A stretch of 64,000 nt of DNA, taken from the NCBI RefSeq assembly GCF_018143015.1, contig NC_054740.1, positions 52,138,779-52,202,778 on the forward strand. Reading direction: 5' to 3'. Shown here in pieces: positions 11,001 to 23,000 of this stretch (positions are counted from its first letter, which is position 1; each line of letters begins with the position of its first letter). A program made the position numbers and the translations under genes. The DNA is from Lytechinus variegatus (Eukaryota > Echinodermata > Echinoidea > Temnopleuroida > Toxopneustidae). The notes under the pieces are model-generated. The model made no database searches and was not told where the DNA came from. It saw nothing but the letters and a program-made list of their open reading frames with translations.

Positions 11001-14000
11001 TGAGCAAATAATGTTTCATAAAGCTAAGAATAAAAGAAAAAAATGTTTTTAGGTAATATAACACTGCATAATTATGATATAATATAACATTACAATGAAT
11101 AATATCTTTTTTCTTTCCCACTACGTTTCTTTTCCTTTCTTCCTCTTTTTCTCCGTTTTTTTTTGGGGGGGGGGGGGCACCTGCCCCCTATGCCTCCCCG
11201 TAGCTACGCAATTGATATAAATGATAGGACATCATCATATGTGAAAGGGGTTGAGATTACATGCGTTTTTAAATGTATACAATGTTTATTACTTTATTCA
11301 TTTCGAAATAACGAATTGGAACGTTTTAAAACGATCTGTACAGAGAAAATAACATGTAAAGTATTTCCTGCTTAAATTGGTGAAGCGTACAAATAAGGAA
11401 ACTGCTTTCGACCAAGTTTCATCTTTTATTTCGGGTGCAAATTTTTGCCATTGAATGTGCATTGGGATGCTATATTTATACAATACCATCTTTTCCTAAA
11501 GCCTAAATATATCTATATTCTTTGCTCAAATTGCATGAAACTGACTTTTTTCTGGGGGTGGTGTAGTAGTTTTATTTTTAGCTATTAGCTTCCATTGGTG
11601 TAATAATAATGATAATAACATTCCGCTTTTATACAGTGGGTATAAAGAAAGCCGGGACAGTTCGGATCACACTGATCGCGTTTACACAGCATAAAATTGC
11701 CGTGTTGAGCACGGCTCGCGTGTCGAACCCCCGAGCCGTGTCACTGTGTAAACACGGTAAGTGTGTGCGCAGCGCTTTGTCACCGAACAGAAAAGGCGCT
11801 ACATCAAATGACCTTTGGACTGGATTGAAACTGCCCGAGAATACGTCTTCTGAGGTTTGCTTCTACGAAGTGTTGCACCAGACAGAACTCGAACTGTCAA
11901 ACCCAACATGATTTTTCAAAAAGTAAAAATCTATAGAACTATGCACACTAAATATATTTCCTCGCACTTCGATTTATCATTGCTTTATGTAGTGACATTT
12001 GCTTCTTTTTCATGACTTCTTAAAGTGATTGCCCCATTTCAAGATCTAAATATAAAACGTTTCCTGTTCGTGCTTACGTTTGCATTTGTGGTTTGGTGAG
12101 ATATGTCTACTCTTCATGAATTCCTAAAATTAGTCCTTAAGAATGTCCCTTTTTCTCATCTGAACATAAAAAAATTTCAGCTCGCGCTTCGCGCTCGCAT
12201 TATTTGATCAGCGAGAATATGAGTATCTGTTTAATGGCACTGTCCTCAAAACGTCGTGATACATGGCAACTGATTTTGGCTGGTGCCCCCTCCCAATGCC
12301 GTGACCCAAGGTACGCCACTGCCTATAGTTGAACAATCTTTCAACATACTTGCTTGCAGGTCCCATGAGGCTTCTCGGGCTGTAAGCAAAATAGATGTCA
12401 ATGTTGTATTTCGGTTTGAGTACACCTAGCATTCTCTTGATAGCGGCAATGTTTCCAATCTTTTTGAAGTACCAAATAGTGGTCCCGTTAGCTCTCTTCA
12501 ATCTATTAATCAGGTCATCGCAATCGATAGGTTTTCTGGGAGTCCCGTACTTCTTTTCCCGCTCTTTTAGACAACGTTGGTCCTTGACACTGCACTTCGC
12601 TTCAGGTGGGTAATGGGTGTCCGTACAAGATATCAATCTCTCAAGCTGGTCCACGTTGACAGAAACTAAATTTACTTTAGACCCAACGTCACGTTTGAAT
12701 TCACCTCCGCAAGGAGCTAGGTTCATACGGATGACGAATGTGAACTTGTCGATGACGTCACCACATCGACTGTCCAATAGGATGCCCGAGTTGCCGACCA
12801 GGGCGCACTGATATTGTTTTGAAATGGTATGTGTTTGGTCGCGAGCTTTCAGTTCCTTTTCTGTGCGTGAAAAAGTTATTTTCCTCCATGGTATATCTGA
12901 TCGGAAAACTTGTACTGCTTCCCACCGCTTCACGTAAACAGAAACATTCCGTCTGTTGTGTTGAAAAAAAGAGGGAAACAAACTGACAATTCATTTAAAA
13001 AATCACTACCTGTAGAGAAATCATTTCAAATAATACCAAAGTTTTTTTCAATAATCTTATAAAATTGGAGGGATTATTATACACTTCTATTTCTTTTACC
13101 TATTTTTGCCATTTTGTCTTTTTCTGACATATTTGCTTTTTTTACAGTGAGACACATCATTCAGTTTTTGTTGCCTATCTTTTTAAAAATTTATTTCCGC
13201 CAAAATAAACCTTCATTTTTTTTAATGTTTTGCAACCTATAGTTTAAACAGCATATAAAGCTAAGCTTTTTTCATTGAGAGGGGGTAGGAACACTCTAAA
13301 AATCAAGGATTTAAAATAAATCAAGATCGGCTATATGGATAGTGACCAGACGATCGAGTGTTGGAATTGTCTTTAAACTTTATGATTAACTTTCAAATAT
13401 TCGGTTGGTCACGATTCACAGCCGATCTGGATTTATTTTAAATCCTTGTTATTTGGAGTGTACTGTTTAAAAGGATGGCACAGGCTGCAAATATTTTATA
13501 TCGAAATCAATATAGTAAAATTATCAGTGCAAAATGCTGAAAATTTCATCAAAATCTGCTCAAAAATAGTGAAGTTATTGAATTTTAAAGTTTAGCAATA
13601 TATTGTGAAAACAGTTATACATGTATGCACGTCATGAATATTCATTAGATGGGCTGATGATGTCGCTTTCCTACTTTCCTTCTACTTATGCTATTACATG
13701 AAATCATAATTATTTCATATTTTTCGTACATGTTCTCCTTTGTAATGAAATAGATTGCAGCAATGAATATCTAATGCATTAAATAAATTATCAATCAAAT
13801 GTTTCAGTTCTTGGTAGAAAAAAAATTAATAAACCAAGTTTAATAGAATAAAGTACAAAAGAACAAGTTGGGATATGACATCATCAAGTTGCTCATTGAA
13901 TATTCATGAAGACATGCCTAAAGCTGTTTCACCGAAATAATGCAAAATTCAAAATACCATTACTTTGTTATTCTTTGTCCAATTTGTATCATTTTTTTCA

Positions 14001-17000
14001 CTGTCTTGTTTGTCTGATTTTCGTTCTGTTTAAATCGTATCATTTTCAGCCCGGAGCATCCCTTTATTTCTGGCTTGATTTGTCCCGTATTCCTCCTAAA
14101 TGGAGAGCTTTATGATGTTACGATGTTGGAAATTACCGTCATTCTTTATTTATTGTTTTAGGTAGCAGAAGCGTAATAAATCTTCTTATGCGAAATTATG
14201 TTCTCATTTGTCTTAAGGTGGAGCTGGGTTATCAGATCTTAGCAAGGTGCACATGGCTCTCCTGTGGAAGCGGGGGTGCTGAAGCACCCTTATTATTTTA
14301 CTTGGAGGTGCTGCGTCTATTAGTCTCCAAAGGAAGCACCCCAGATATCCTGATATGTGGGTAAAAATGGGGAAAAATGCAACTAAAAGGACATCCATTA
14401 TTGCACTCTTAAGTTTTCTCGGAAGCAATTTGACCCCCTTTGTCGTAGTAAAACCCTCCTTTTTCCTTTTTTTTTTGCTTTTCAAATTTCTCGGGAGCAA
14501 TTTGATTTCCATGTTTTCTTGTATTAAAACACTTTTTTTATTTTTTGCTTTTCAAATTTACATCAGCACCCCCAGTAAACAATAGTTCCCAGGGCCCTGA
14601 AGATGCAACTATAAAACGATTAATTTGATGTACTTGCATAATTATGTCTCTGCCGTAACAAGAGTATTTCCGTAATACCTAACCCACTTTTAATTGATCA
14701 CCTTTTCCTTTCAAGTTTATTAGTATAATTTCTGAATCTGTTTAATGTTCGAGATTACTATTGTGAATCTATTTCAATAATTAATGCTTGCATTGAAGGG
14801 TGCACTCTAAAAAATAAAGTGCTAATTCAGCTCTTAAAGAGCGTGTATGGTGACTGCACTTCGGAGTGCTGATTTTCCTCGTTCAAATTTGAACTAGACA
14901 AATCAGCACTCCGAAGTGCAGTCACTATACATTCTCTTTAAGAGCTGAATTAGCACTTCATTTTTTAGAGTGTGGCATATGCCAAGATGTAGAAATCTAT
15001 AACTTACTGCATTTCCTGTATGTAACTTCTGTTGAATCTTCGGCGGTCTTCGTAGCCGTAAGAAAAAGCTGGATGGAGATTGACTTGTTTTGGTAAAGGA
15101 ATGAAAGGCAAATTAAAAAAAAAAACACACACATTATGAGTAACGTAGATTCGAATCAGTGATATGTGAATATTCCGTTACGCTATCATAGCTGCAATGA
15201 TTGTATTTATTATATTGTAGTGTTTTAACGTCTCCAAAGTCAATACTGTTGCGTTGTATTGTAAACGGAGACGTTATATTCGATGACGTGACGTCACGTT
15301 CATGGTTTACAGCTTCTGAATCGGGGGGGGGGGGACATGAAAGGACCTGTGTTTTTTTGGAAAATCTTGAATTTAACAACCTTTTCATCAAAATGTACAA
15401 ATTCCTTCAAATTTGGGAAAATCACCGTAGTTCAAGCAAGTGGCCTTGTTATTGTCAAAACGCATTCCCGTTGACTTATAAGAGACAAACATAAAGATTT
15501 GAGTTCGAGCCTGTTCTAAATTGTTTATTACATTTGGCAGAAAGATTTCGGATCTATTTCAACAAAAAACTTGTTGAATATAGGCCTATTTGTTGGTATA
15601 GACTTCACCATCCAAGATTAAGTAAACGGAAATTAATTTTCTAGCTCTAGTTTCGCCTGAACTACTTCGAGAGAGAACTAATCACTTTTCCTGTTGGTCT
15701 ATTAATCTGTTACAAAAATAATTATAGTTTTTGTTGAAATTGCTGCCATTTCTTTATTTCTGAATCAATCATGTTCATACATGGTATGATCCTAAATACT
15801 CTAGCCAAATTGGGGTAAAGTTCATTAAACAAAGAAACACATGGCATTTCGCAAATAATTTTGAGTTCTGAAAAAAAAAACGATTCATGAACATAGGCGG
15901 TGCCAACACCGCCTGCTGTAGAATAATTCCTACCATGGAGGCATAGAGCTATGTTCCTGCTGTTACAAATAATAGAGTACAGGACTGCAAAAGCTGAGTC
16001 ACTATCCAGATTAGTCTAGATTCTATCCGTTGGTGTGTTGTTTTTTTCTCTCCTCCCTCCCCCCCCCCCCCCTCATCCTCCTCCGGTCAGCGCGCTATCG
16101 CGATCAATGGGGATAGTGGCGCTGCAGGAGGAGGAGCGGAAAGAAATAACAATGTACAGCAACGGCAACGGATAGAATCTAGATAAGTTTCAGATATGAA
16201 AACGTGTCAAATGTAAAATTTAATGAGTTCAGGCAGATGGAATGCTATGTATATAATTGAATAGGATAAAAGAATAGTTCTGTTTGTCTCATACTTAAGT
16301 ATGATTATGAAGTAGCCATTTGATCATTAGCGTACCTACATGTAAGGGGGGCATGGGGCAGACTGCCCCCCCCCCCGACGAGTCGCAAGCAAAAAAAAGG
16401 AAGCAAAAAAGGGGAAAGAATAAAGAAAAGAGGAAAAAGGAAAGAGAGAAAAAAGGGGGAGGGGAAAAAGAAGAAAGAGTTTAAGAGAAAGGGAAAACAA
16501 AAACTGGACTGCAGACTGTCAGAAAATAAGATAAACTGTCGGGCACACGGGGCTGTTCCAACTGATTCGGTTTTTTAGTTCCACCATCTTTGTTGGTAAA
16601 TGTGAATCAAACTGTACACTTTTATCGGTAAATTGTGATTTTTTCGCAATTGGACTATTAGAGCTCTCTGTACCGATAGTGACGACGGACTTGGTTGACC
16701 AGGGACAGGAAAAATGTAGAGAATAGCTTTTAGGTATATTATCATAACAGTAAAAATTTTGCTCGCGCTACGAACGAAAAGTTGGATACCTAAGATAAAT
16801 GTCTAGTTTTCAGGTTGAAATATAAAAAAAATTTCAGCTCGCAATTCGCGCACGCGTTATTGATTAGTTAGATACCAATATTCCTTCACGGTTACAAAAA
16901 GTGTTTATTATATCCAATTCTTAGGCCGGAATATAAAAAAATTCAGATCGCGCTTCGTGCTCACATACAAATGTTAAGATATATCCATCCCGTCATAGTT

Positions 17001-20000
17001 AAATGAAATGCTCAGAATGTCCGGTTTTCAGGTCGATATATAAAAAATCAAAATATATATAAAAAAATATATTAGAAACCAGTTTGTTCACAATTACAGA
17101 AATTGCTTAGAATATCAAGTTCTCATAGTTAGTTTCGGTCATGTACGTTCATTTGGTTTACGTAGCAGACGATGCTAGCCTGCTAGTATATAGTATAATA
17201 ACGCAGACCCTATTGTAAATCAAAATCAATTCCGGACTCGATATTTGCTTCCTCAAAATGTAGCTATATCGTAAATATTAGAAGGCAAAGCTTTATTGTA
17301 CAAGAACATTGTTACTTTCAACATTAAATGCGTTAATTTAGTTTGTTTGGACTGTATTAATTTTTTCAAATGAAAAGGGTCTAGGAACGGAGACTATCAT
17401 ACGTTAGTCACGTGACGATTACACAGAGATATGCCATGTTCTGTCTGCTCGATCTCAAGTTTTGGGGGAAAATGAGATGTAACCATTATACCAGTCATAA
17501 AGTATTATACATCAAGCTGTAGGTAATCTATTTAGCATTGAGATGACAATCAATCTGGACCTTATTTTACCCTTAGGGATACCCCAGTGAGAAAACGAAG
17601 ATGCCAATGTCTCGAAAATAAGGGTGGTTTCAGACCGTTTGCCATAGAAAGAGTTGTGAACATGGACACTTTTGGTGTGGAATTTCGGACACGCGACTAA
17701 CCATTATAAGGTTGGAAATTCAAAAATTTCAGTTAGAAACCAATTTGGTTACGAAAATTGCTTAGAATATTCAGTTCTTAAGTCGGAATATCAACAGTTT
17801 TAGTTCGCTCTTCGCGCCCGCACGACTGTTAAGACACCCACCCCGTAAAAGTGCTTAGAATGTCTAGTGTCCAGTTAGGAATATCAAAATTTTTAGCTCG
17901 CACTTCGCGCTCACATGATTTATTAAGGAAAATACCCATCCCAACCCAAATCAAGCGCACAAAATGTATCGTTTTAGGTCTAAATTTTCAGAAAAAAAGA
18001 CTAAATGATAATTGAAAAAAATGTTCGCTCGCTTCGCTTTCTCGAAAATTAAAAACTGTTGATATTTGGGCAACGATTATCAGCCCCCTTAAAAATATGT
18101 GCGTATACGTCCAAGCCTATATCCCCCCGACGAAATGTGCCAGGTACGCCACTGCATTTGATGAAACCTCAAAGACAATATTTAATTATTTTTTGTTAAA
18201 CAAACACGAGAGCCCTGCCTCATGCATTACCAGGGGGAATCCTCAGTTGTTTTCCATCAGTCACTTCGAGTTTCGCGGAGTTTGGGCCTGTTAGAAACAA
18301 TACTCCCTCTTGGTGGTGGGCCAGCAGTGCAAAGCACCAACTTCCCCACTGGTAAAAGAAAAAAATGAAGGAAAGAACGAAAGAAAAGGGAAGAAGACAG
18401 AAATAAACGACAAGAAAGAGCTGCTTAAAGGACAAGTCCACCCCAACAAAAACTTGATTTGAATAAAAAGAGAAAAATTCAACAAGCATAACACTGAAAA
18501 CTTCATCAAAATCGGATGTAAAATAAGAAAGTTATGGCATTTTAAAGTTTCGCTTCATTTCACAAAACAGTTATATGCACATCTCGGTCGATATGCAAAT
18601 GAGGGAACTGATGACATCACTCACTCACTATTTCTTTTGTATTTTATTATATGAAATATTTTGATTTTTCGTCATTGTCATGTGAAATGAAGTTTCATTC
18701 CTCCCTGAACAAGTGGAATTCCATTATTTTAACATTTTGTGCTTCAAGCAAGGAGGTCCTAATCATCAAATGTGTAAAGAGTGAGTGACATCATGGACTC
18801 TCTCATTTGGATGCAACTGGCTGTTCATATAACTATTTTGTTAAAAATAAGCGAAACTTTGAAATGTCATAACTTTCGTATTTTATATCCGATTTTGATG
18901 AAATTTTAAGCATTGTGCTTGTCTGATTTTTCTCTATTGATTCAAATCAACATTTTTCTGAGGTAGACTTGATCTTTAATTGCTGGTCACCCTCTTCCTT
19001 TGGACAAATACATGGTCCAAATCCAAGCAGAACCCTTCTCTGCTGCCTCAGCCCTACAAGCATGCTTATTTTCTCTATTTGAGAAACCCAACTCCCGAAA
19101 CCACCTAGACAATGATTTTGCTATGAACCCACGACACCCTACCTCAAAGGGAAGCAAAACACCGTCCAACCCTTGCCTGTACACTCTGCCACAAGTTCAG
19201 AATATCTTGTGAGCTTGCGCTCAAAGGCATAGTCAAAATTATCCTCCCAAGGGACGGTCAACTCTGCAAGAACTATTACCTATGCAGAGAGTCAGTAATC
19301 ATCACATGTAGCGGGATCCTCCTTTTTCCGTCCAGGTCTACACTCGCCAGCCAATCACGAGCTGAGGACAAGATGCTGGGCCTAGAAGACCTTGCCCTTG
19401 ATCTCGGCTTCGGCCCCCTCCTTCACGAAATCAATAGGCCTATGAGGCATACCCGCGTTCGTAACACTCTTCCCAGAATTATGAGATGTCACCCTTTTGC
19501 AACCGCCTCTTCAACAACCTTTAAAATCATGGGTATGCCTCCAAGTATACATCCCACAACACAGGCTAACCTCGCAGGCACTTGGTATGCTGGAGGGTAC
19601 CTCTCCCTCCACAAGCACTACACTTACCAGGTTCGTTATGCCACTTGCTAAGGTTAACAAGCGTAGGCAACAGATCGTAGGTCGGGCGAACAACGAAGGA
19701 GATTTGAAGTGGCTCCATCTGCCATAGTACAGACCATATCAATCTCCCACTTTGTCCATGAGCCCTGCTGGGCCTGGCCAACCGCTGTGGCACATCTCTT
19801 CTCCTCCCCAATCTCTCTGATCTCCTGCATGATGAGGTCGCGCCGCTCCAGGGATAAAGCTGCTGACAACCTCTTGGTTGAAGTCCAGCCCAGGCACAAA
19901 CGATTTGTTAGGGCAGCACCAACAATCTCTTTGTGCTTCAACCTCGATTCAGCATCTTCCACTGCCTTATCAGCATGCCACTTCATCCCCGATTCCCCCC

Positions 20001-23000
20001 CCCCTTTCCGGGGGGGGGGGGGGCACTTCCATTGACGAGTGGATACCATGCGCGACCATGGGGTCTCGAAAAGCATCCTAAACACGTATTTTCCATATTC
20101 TGGAAATGCACCCCTTAACAAGTATTGGAAGCAAAACGATACTCTTGGCAAGTATATTCCCTTAATTGAACCTCAACAAGTATAGCGGTATTTCAATAAT
20201 GTTATGTCACGGACGACGTCCGTCGTCGGTACCTACATCATGCCGGGGCTTACTACAGCCCCACTCCCCGCACCTCGTGCAAATCGTACTCTAAACACGA
20301 AGTGTTGACTCTTGATCTTGGGGCAAAAAGTGCATCCTTTATAAAACATTTTAGTCTTGATTTTTTTTTATAATCTCGTAAATTTGACCTTAAACAAGTA
20401 GATTTCTTAGTGAAAATAGATACCTTTTGCCATTATTTTAGTGTTTTTTACACCCTTATTATATACGTCCAAGCCTACTACCCCCCCCCTGACGAAATGT
20501 GCCAGGTACGCCACTGCATTTGATGAAACCTCAAAGACAATGTTTAATTATTTTTTGTTAAACAAACACGAGAACGCTGCTTAAAGTATTACCAGGGGGA
20601 ATCCTCAGTTGTTTTCCATCAGTCACTTCGAGTTTCGTGGAGTTTCGGCCTGTTAGAAACAATACTCCCTCTTGGTGGTGGGCCAGCAGTGCAAAGCACC
20701 AACTTCCCCACTGGTAAAAGAAAAAAATGAAGGAAAGAACGAAAGAAAAGGGAAGAAGACATAAATAAACGACAAGAAAGAGCTGCTTAAAGGACTAATC
20801 CACCCCAACAAAAACTTGATTTGAATAAAAAGAGATAAATTCAACAAGCATAACACTGAAAACTTCATCAAAATCGGATGTAAAATAAGAAAGTTATGGC
20901 ATTTTAAAGTTTCGCTTCATTTCACAAAACAGTTATATGCACATCTCGGTCGATATGCAAATGAGGGAACTGATGACATCACTCACTCACTATTTCTTTT
21001 GTATTTTATTATATGAAATATTTTGATTTTTCGTCATTGTCATGTGAAATGAAGTTTCATTCCTCCCTGAACAAGTGGAATTCCATTATTTTAACATTTT
21101 GTGCTTCAAGCAAGGAGGTCCTAATCATCAAATGTGTAAAGAGTGAGTGACATCATCGACTCTCTCATTTGGATGCAACTGGCTGTTCATATAACTATTT
21201 TGTTAAAAATAAGCGAAACTTTGAAATGTCATAACTTTCGTATTTTATATCCGATTTTGATGAAATTTTAAGCATTGTGCTTGTCTGATTTTTCTCTATT
21301 GATTCAAATCAACATTTTTCTGAGGTAGACTTGACCTTTAATTGCTGGTCACCCTCTTCCTTTGGACAAATACATGGTCCAAATCCAAGCAGAACCCTTC
21401 TCTGCTGCCTCAGCCCTACAAGCATGCTTATTCTCTCTATTTGAGAAACCCAACTCCCGAAACCACCTAGACAATGATTTTGCTATGAACCCACGACACC
21501 CTACCTCAAAGGGAAGCAAAACACCGTCCAACCCTTGCCTGTACACTCTGCCACAAGTTCAGAATATCTTGTGAGCTTGCGCTCAAAGGCATAGTCAAAA
21601 TTATCCTCCCAAGGGACGGTCAACTCTGCAAGAACTATTACCTATGCAGAGAGTCAGTAATCATCACATGTAGCGGGATCCTCCTTTTTCCGTCCAGGTC
21701 TACTCTCGCCTGCCAATCACGAGTTGAGGACAAGATGCTGGGCCTAGTAGACCTTGCCCTTGATCTCGGCTTAGCCCCCTCCTTCACAAAATCAATATGG
21801 GGCATACCCGCGTTCGCAACACCCTTCCCAGAATTATGAGATGTCACCCTTTTGCAACCGCCTCTTCAACAACCTTCAAAATCAAGGGTATGCCTCCAAG
21901 TATACATCCCACAACACAGGCTAACCTCGCAGGCACTTGGTATGCTGGAGGGTACCTCTCCCTCCACAAGCACTACACTTATCAGGTTCGTTATGCCTCT
22001 TGCTAAGGTTAACAAGCGTAGGCAACAGATCGTAGGTCGGGCGAACAACGAAGGAGATTTGAAGTGGCTCCATCTGCCATAGTACAGACCATATCAATCT
22101 CCCACTTTGTCCATGAGCCCTGCTGGGCCTGGCCAACCGCTGTGGCCCATCTCTTCTCCTCAATCTCTCTGATCTCCTGCATGATGAGGTCGCGCCGCTC
22201 CAGGGATAAAGCTGCTGACAACCTCTTGGTTGAAGTCCAGCCCAGGCACAAACGATTTTTTAGGGCAGCACCAACCATCTCCTTGTGCTTCAACCTCGAT
22301 TCAGCCTCTTCCACTGCCTTATCAGCATGCCACTTCCTCCCCGATTCCCCCCCCCCGGGAAGGGGGGGGGGCACTTCCATTGACGAGTGGATACCATGCG
22401 CGACTATGGGGTCTCGAAAAGCATCCTAAACACGTATTTTCCATATTCTGAAAATGCACCCCTTAACAAGTATTGGAAGCAAAACGATACTCTTGGCAAG
22501 TATATTCCTTTAAAATTGAACCTCAACAAGTATAGCGGTATTTCAATTGTTATGTCACGGACGGCGTCCGTCGTCGGTACCATGGACCTACCACTCTGAC
22601 TAGGTCCATGTCGGTACCTACATCATGCCGGGGTTTACTACAGCCCCACTCCCCACACCTCGCGCAAATCGTACTCTAAACACGAAGTGTTGACTCTTGG
22701 GGCAAAAAGTGCATCCTTTATAACATTTTAGTCTTGATTTTTTTTATAATCTCGTAAATTTGACCTGAAACAAGTAGCTTTCTTATAGTGAAAATAGATA
22801 CCCTTTTCCATTATTTTAGTGTTTTTACACCCTTATTACGTTACGTATGTAACGTGCCCTATCTTGAAAAAAAACACACATCGTTTTTACGTGTGTTTTT
22901 TTTTTGGGGGGGGGGTTGCGCATGGTATCCACTCGTCAATGGTGCCCCCCGGGCCGATTTCACATCAGGCTGGTAATCTCTAATGACAGGATCGCTAGAA

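Larger units (their letters stand above)
8623..12321. mobile_element. hAT-like element with GC-core subterminal array
   Basis: The left end CAGTGGCGTACCGTGGGCCA and the right end, read inverted, CAGTGGCGTACCTTGGGTCA, form a terminal inverted repeat of ~40 bp including the GGCAT...GGGGGCACCAGC part. Inside each end, units of ~110 bp repeat a GC-rich core: forward (e.g. TCGAAGCGCGAGCTG near 8868) on the left and inverted (GCTCGCGCTTCGCGCTCGC near 12180) on the right. No transposase and no clear target duplication were found. It is interrupted by the 9427-10912 element and ends only 28 bp from the exon 3 splice donor. Confidence 0.65.
18104..22838. repeat. 2.36-kb tandem segmental duplication
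   Basis: Unit 1 (18104-20461) and unit 2 (20462-22838) are direct, nearly identical copies starting TATACGTCCAAGCCTA and ending TTACACCCTTATT. Each carries the tail of the 16325-18154 element, a family-A MITE, a minus-strand retrotransposon fragment and the left part of a family-E foldback element. The junction lies inside the foldback element, so unit 1's copy is cut off. Small indels (4-7 bp) and point changes separate the units. Confidence 0.9.

Noticed and set aside
12953..12981. Upstream Met start for the sialyltransferase catalytic exon (MFPSFFQHN...)
   Set aside because: These residues are the intron's pyrimidine tract; the acceptor at 12953 and phase fit with exon 2 show the true boundary.
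19654..20151. 165-codon minus-strand frame as a cellular gene
   Set aside because: It is a chimera of a foldback-element arm and a decayed retrotransposon ORF, duplicated at 22.0-22.4 kb.
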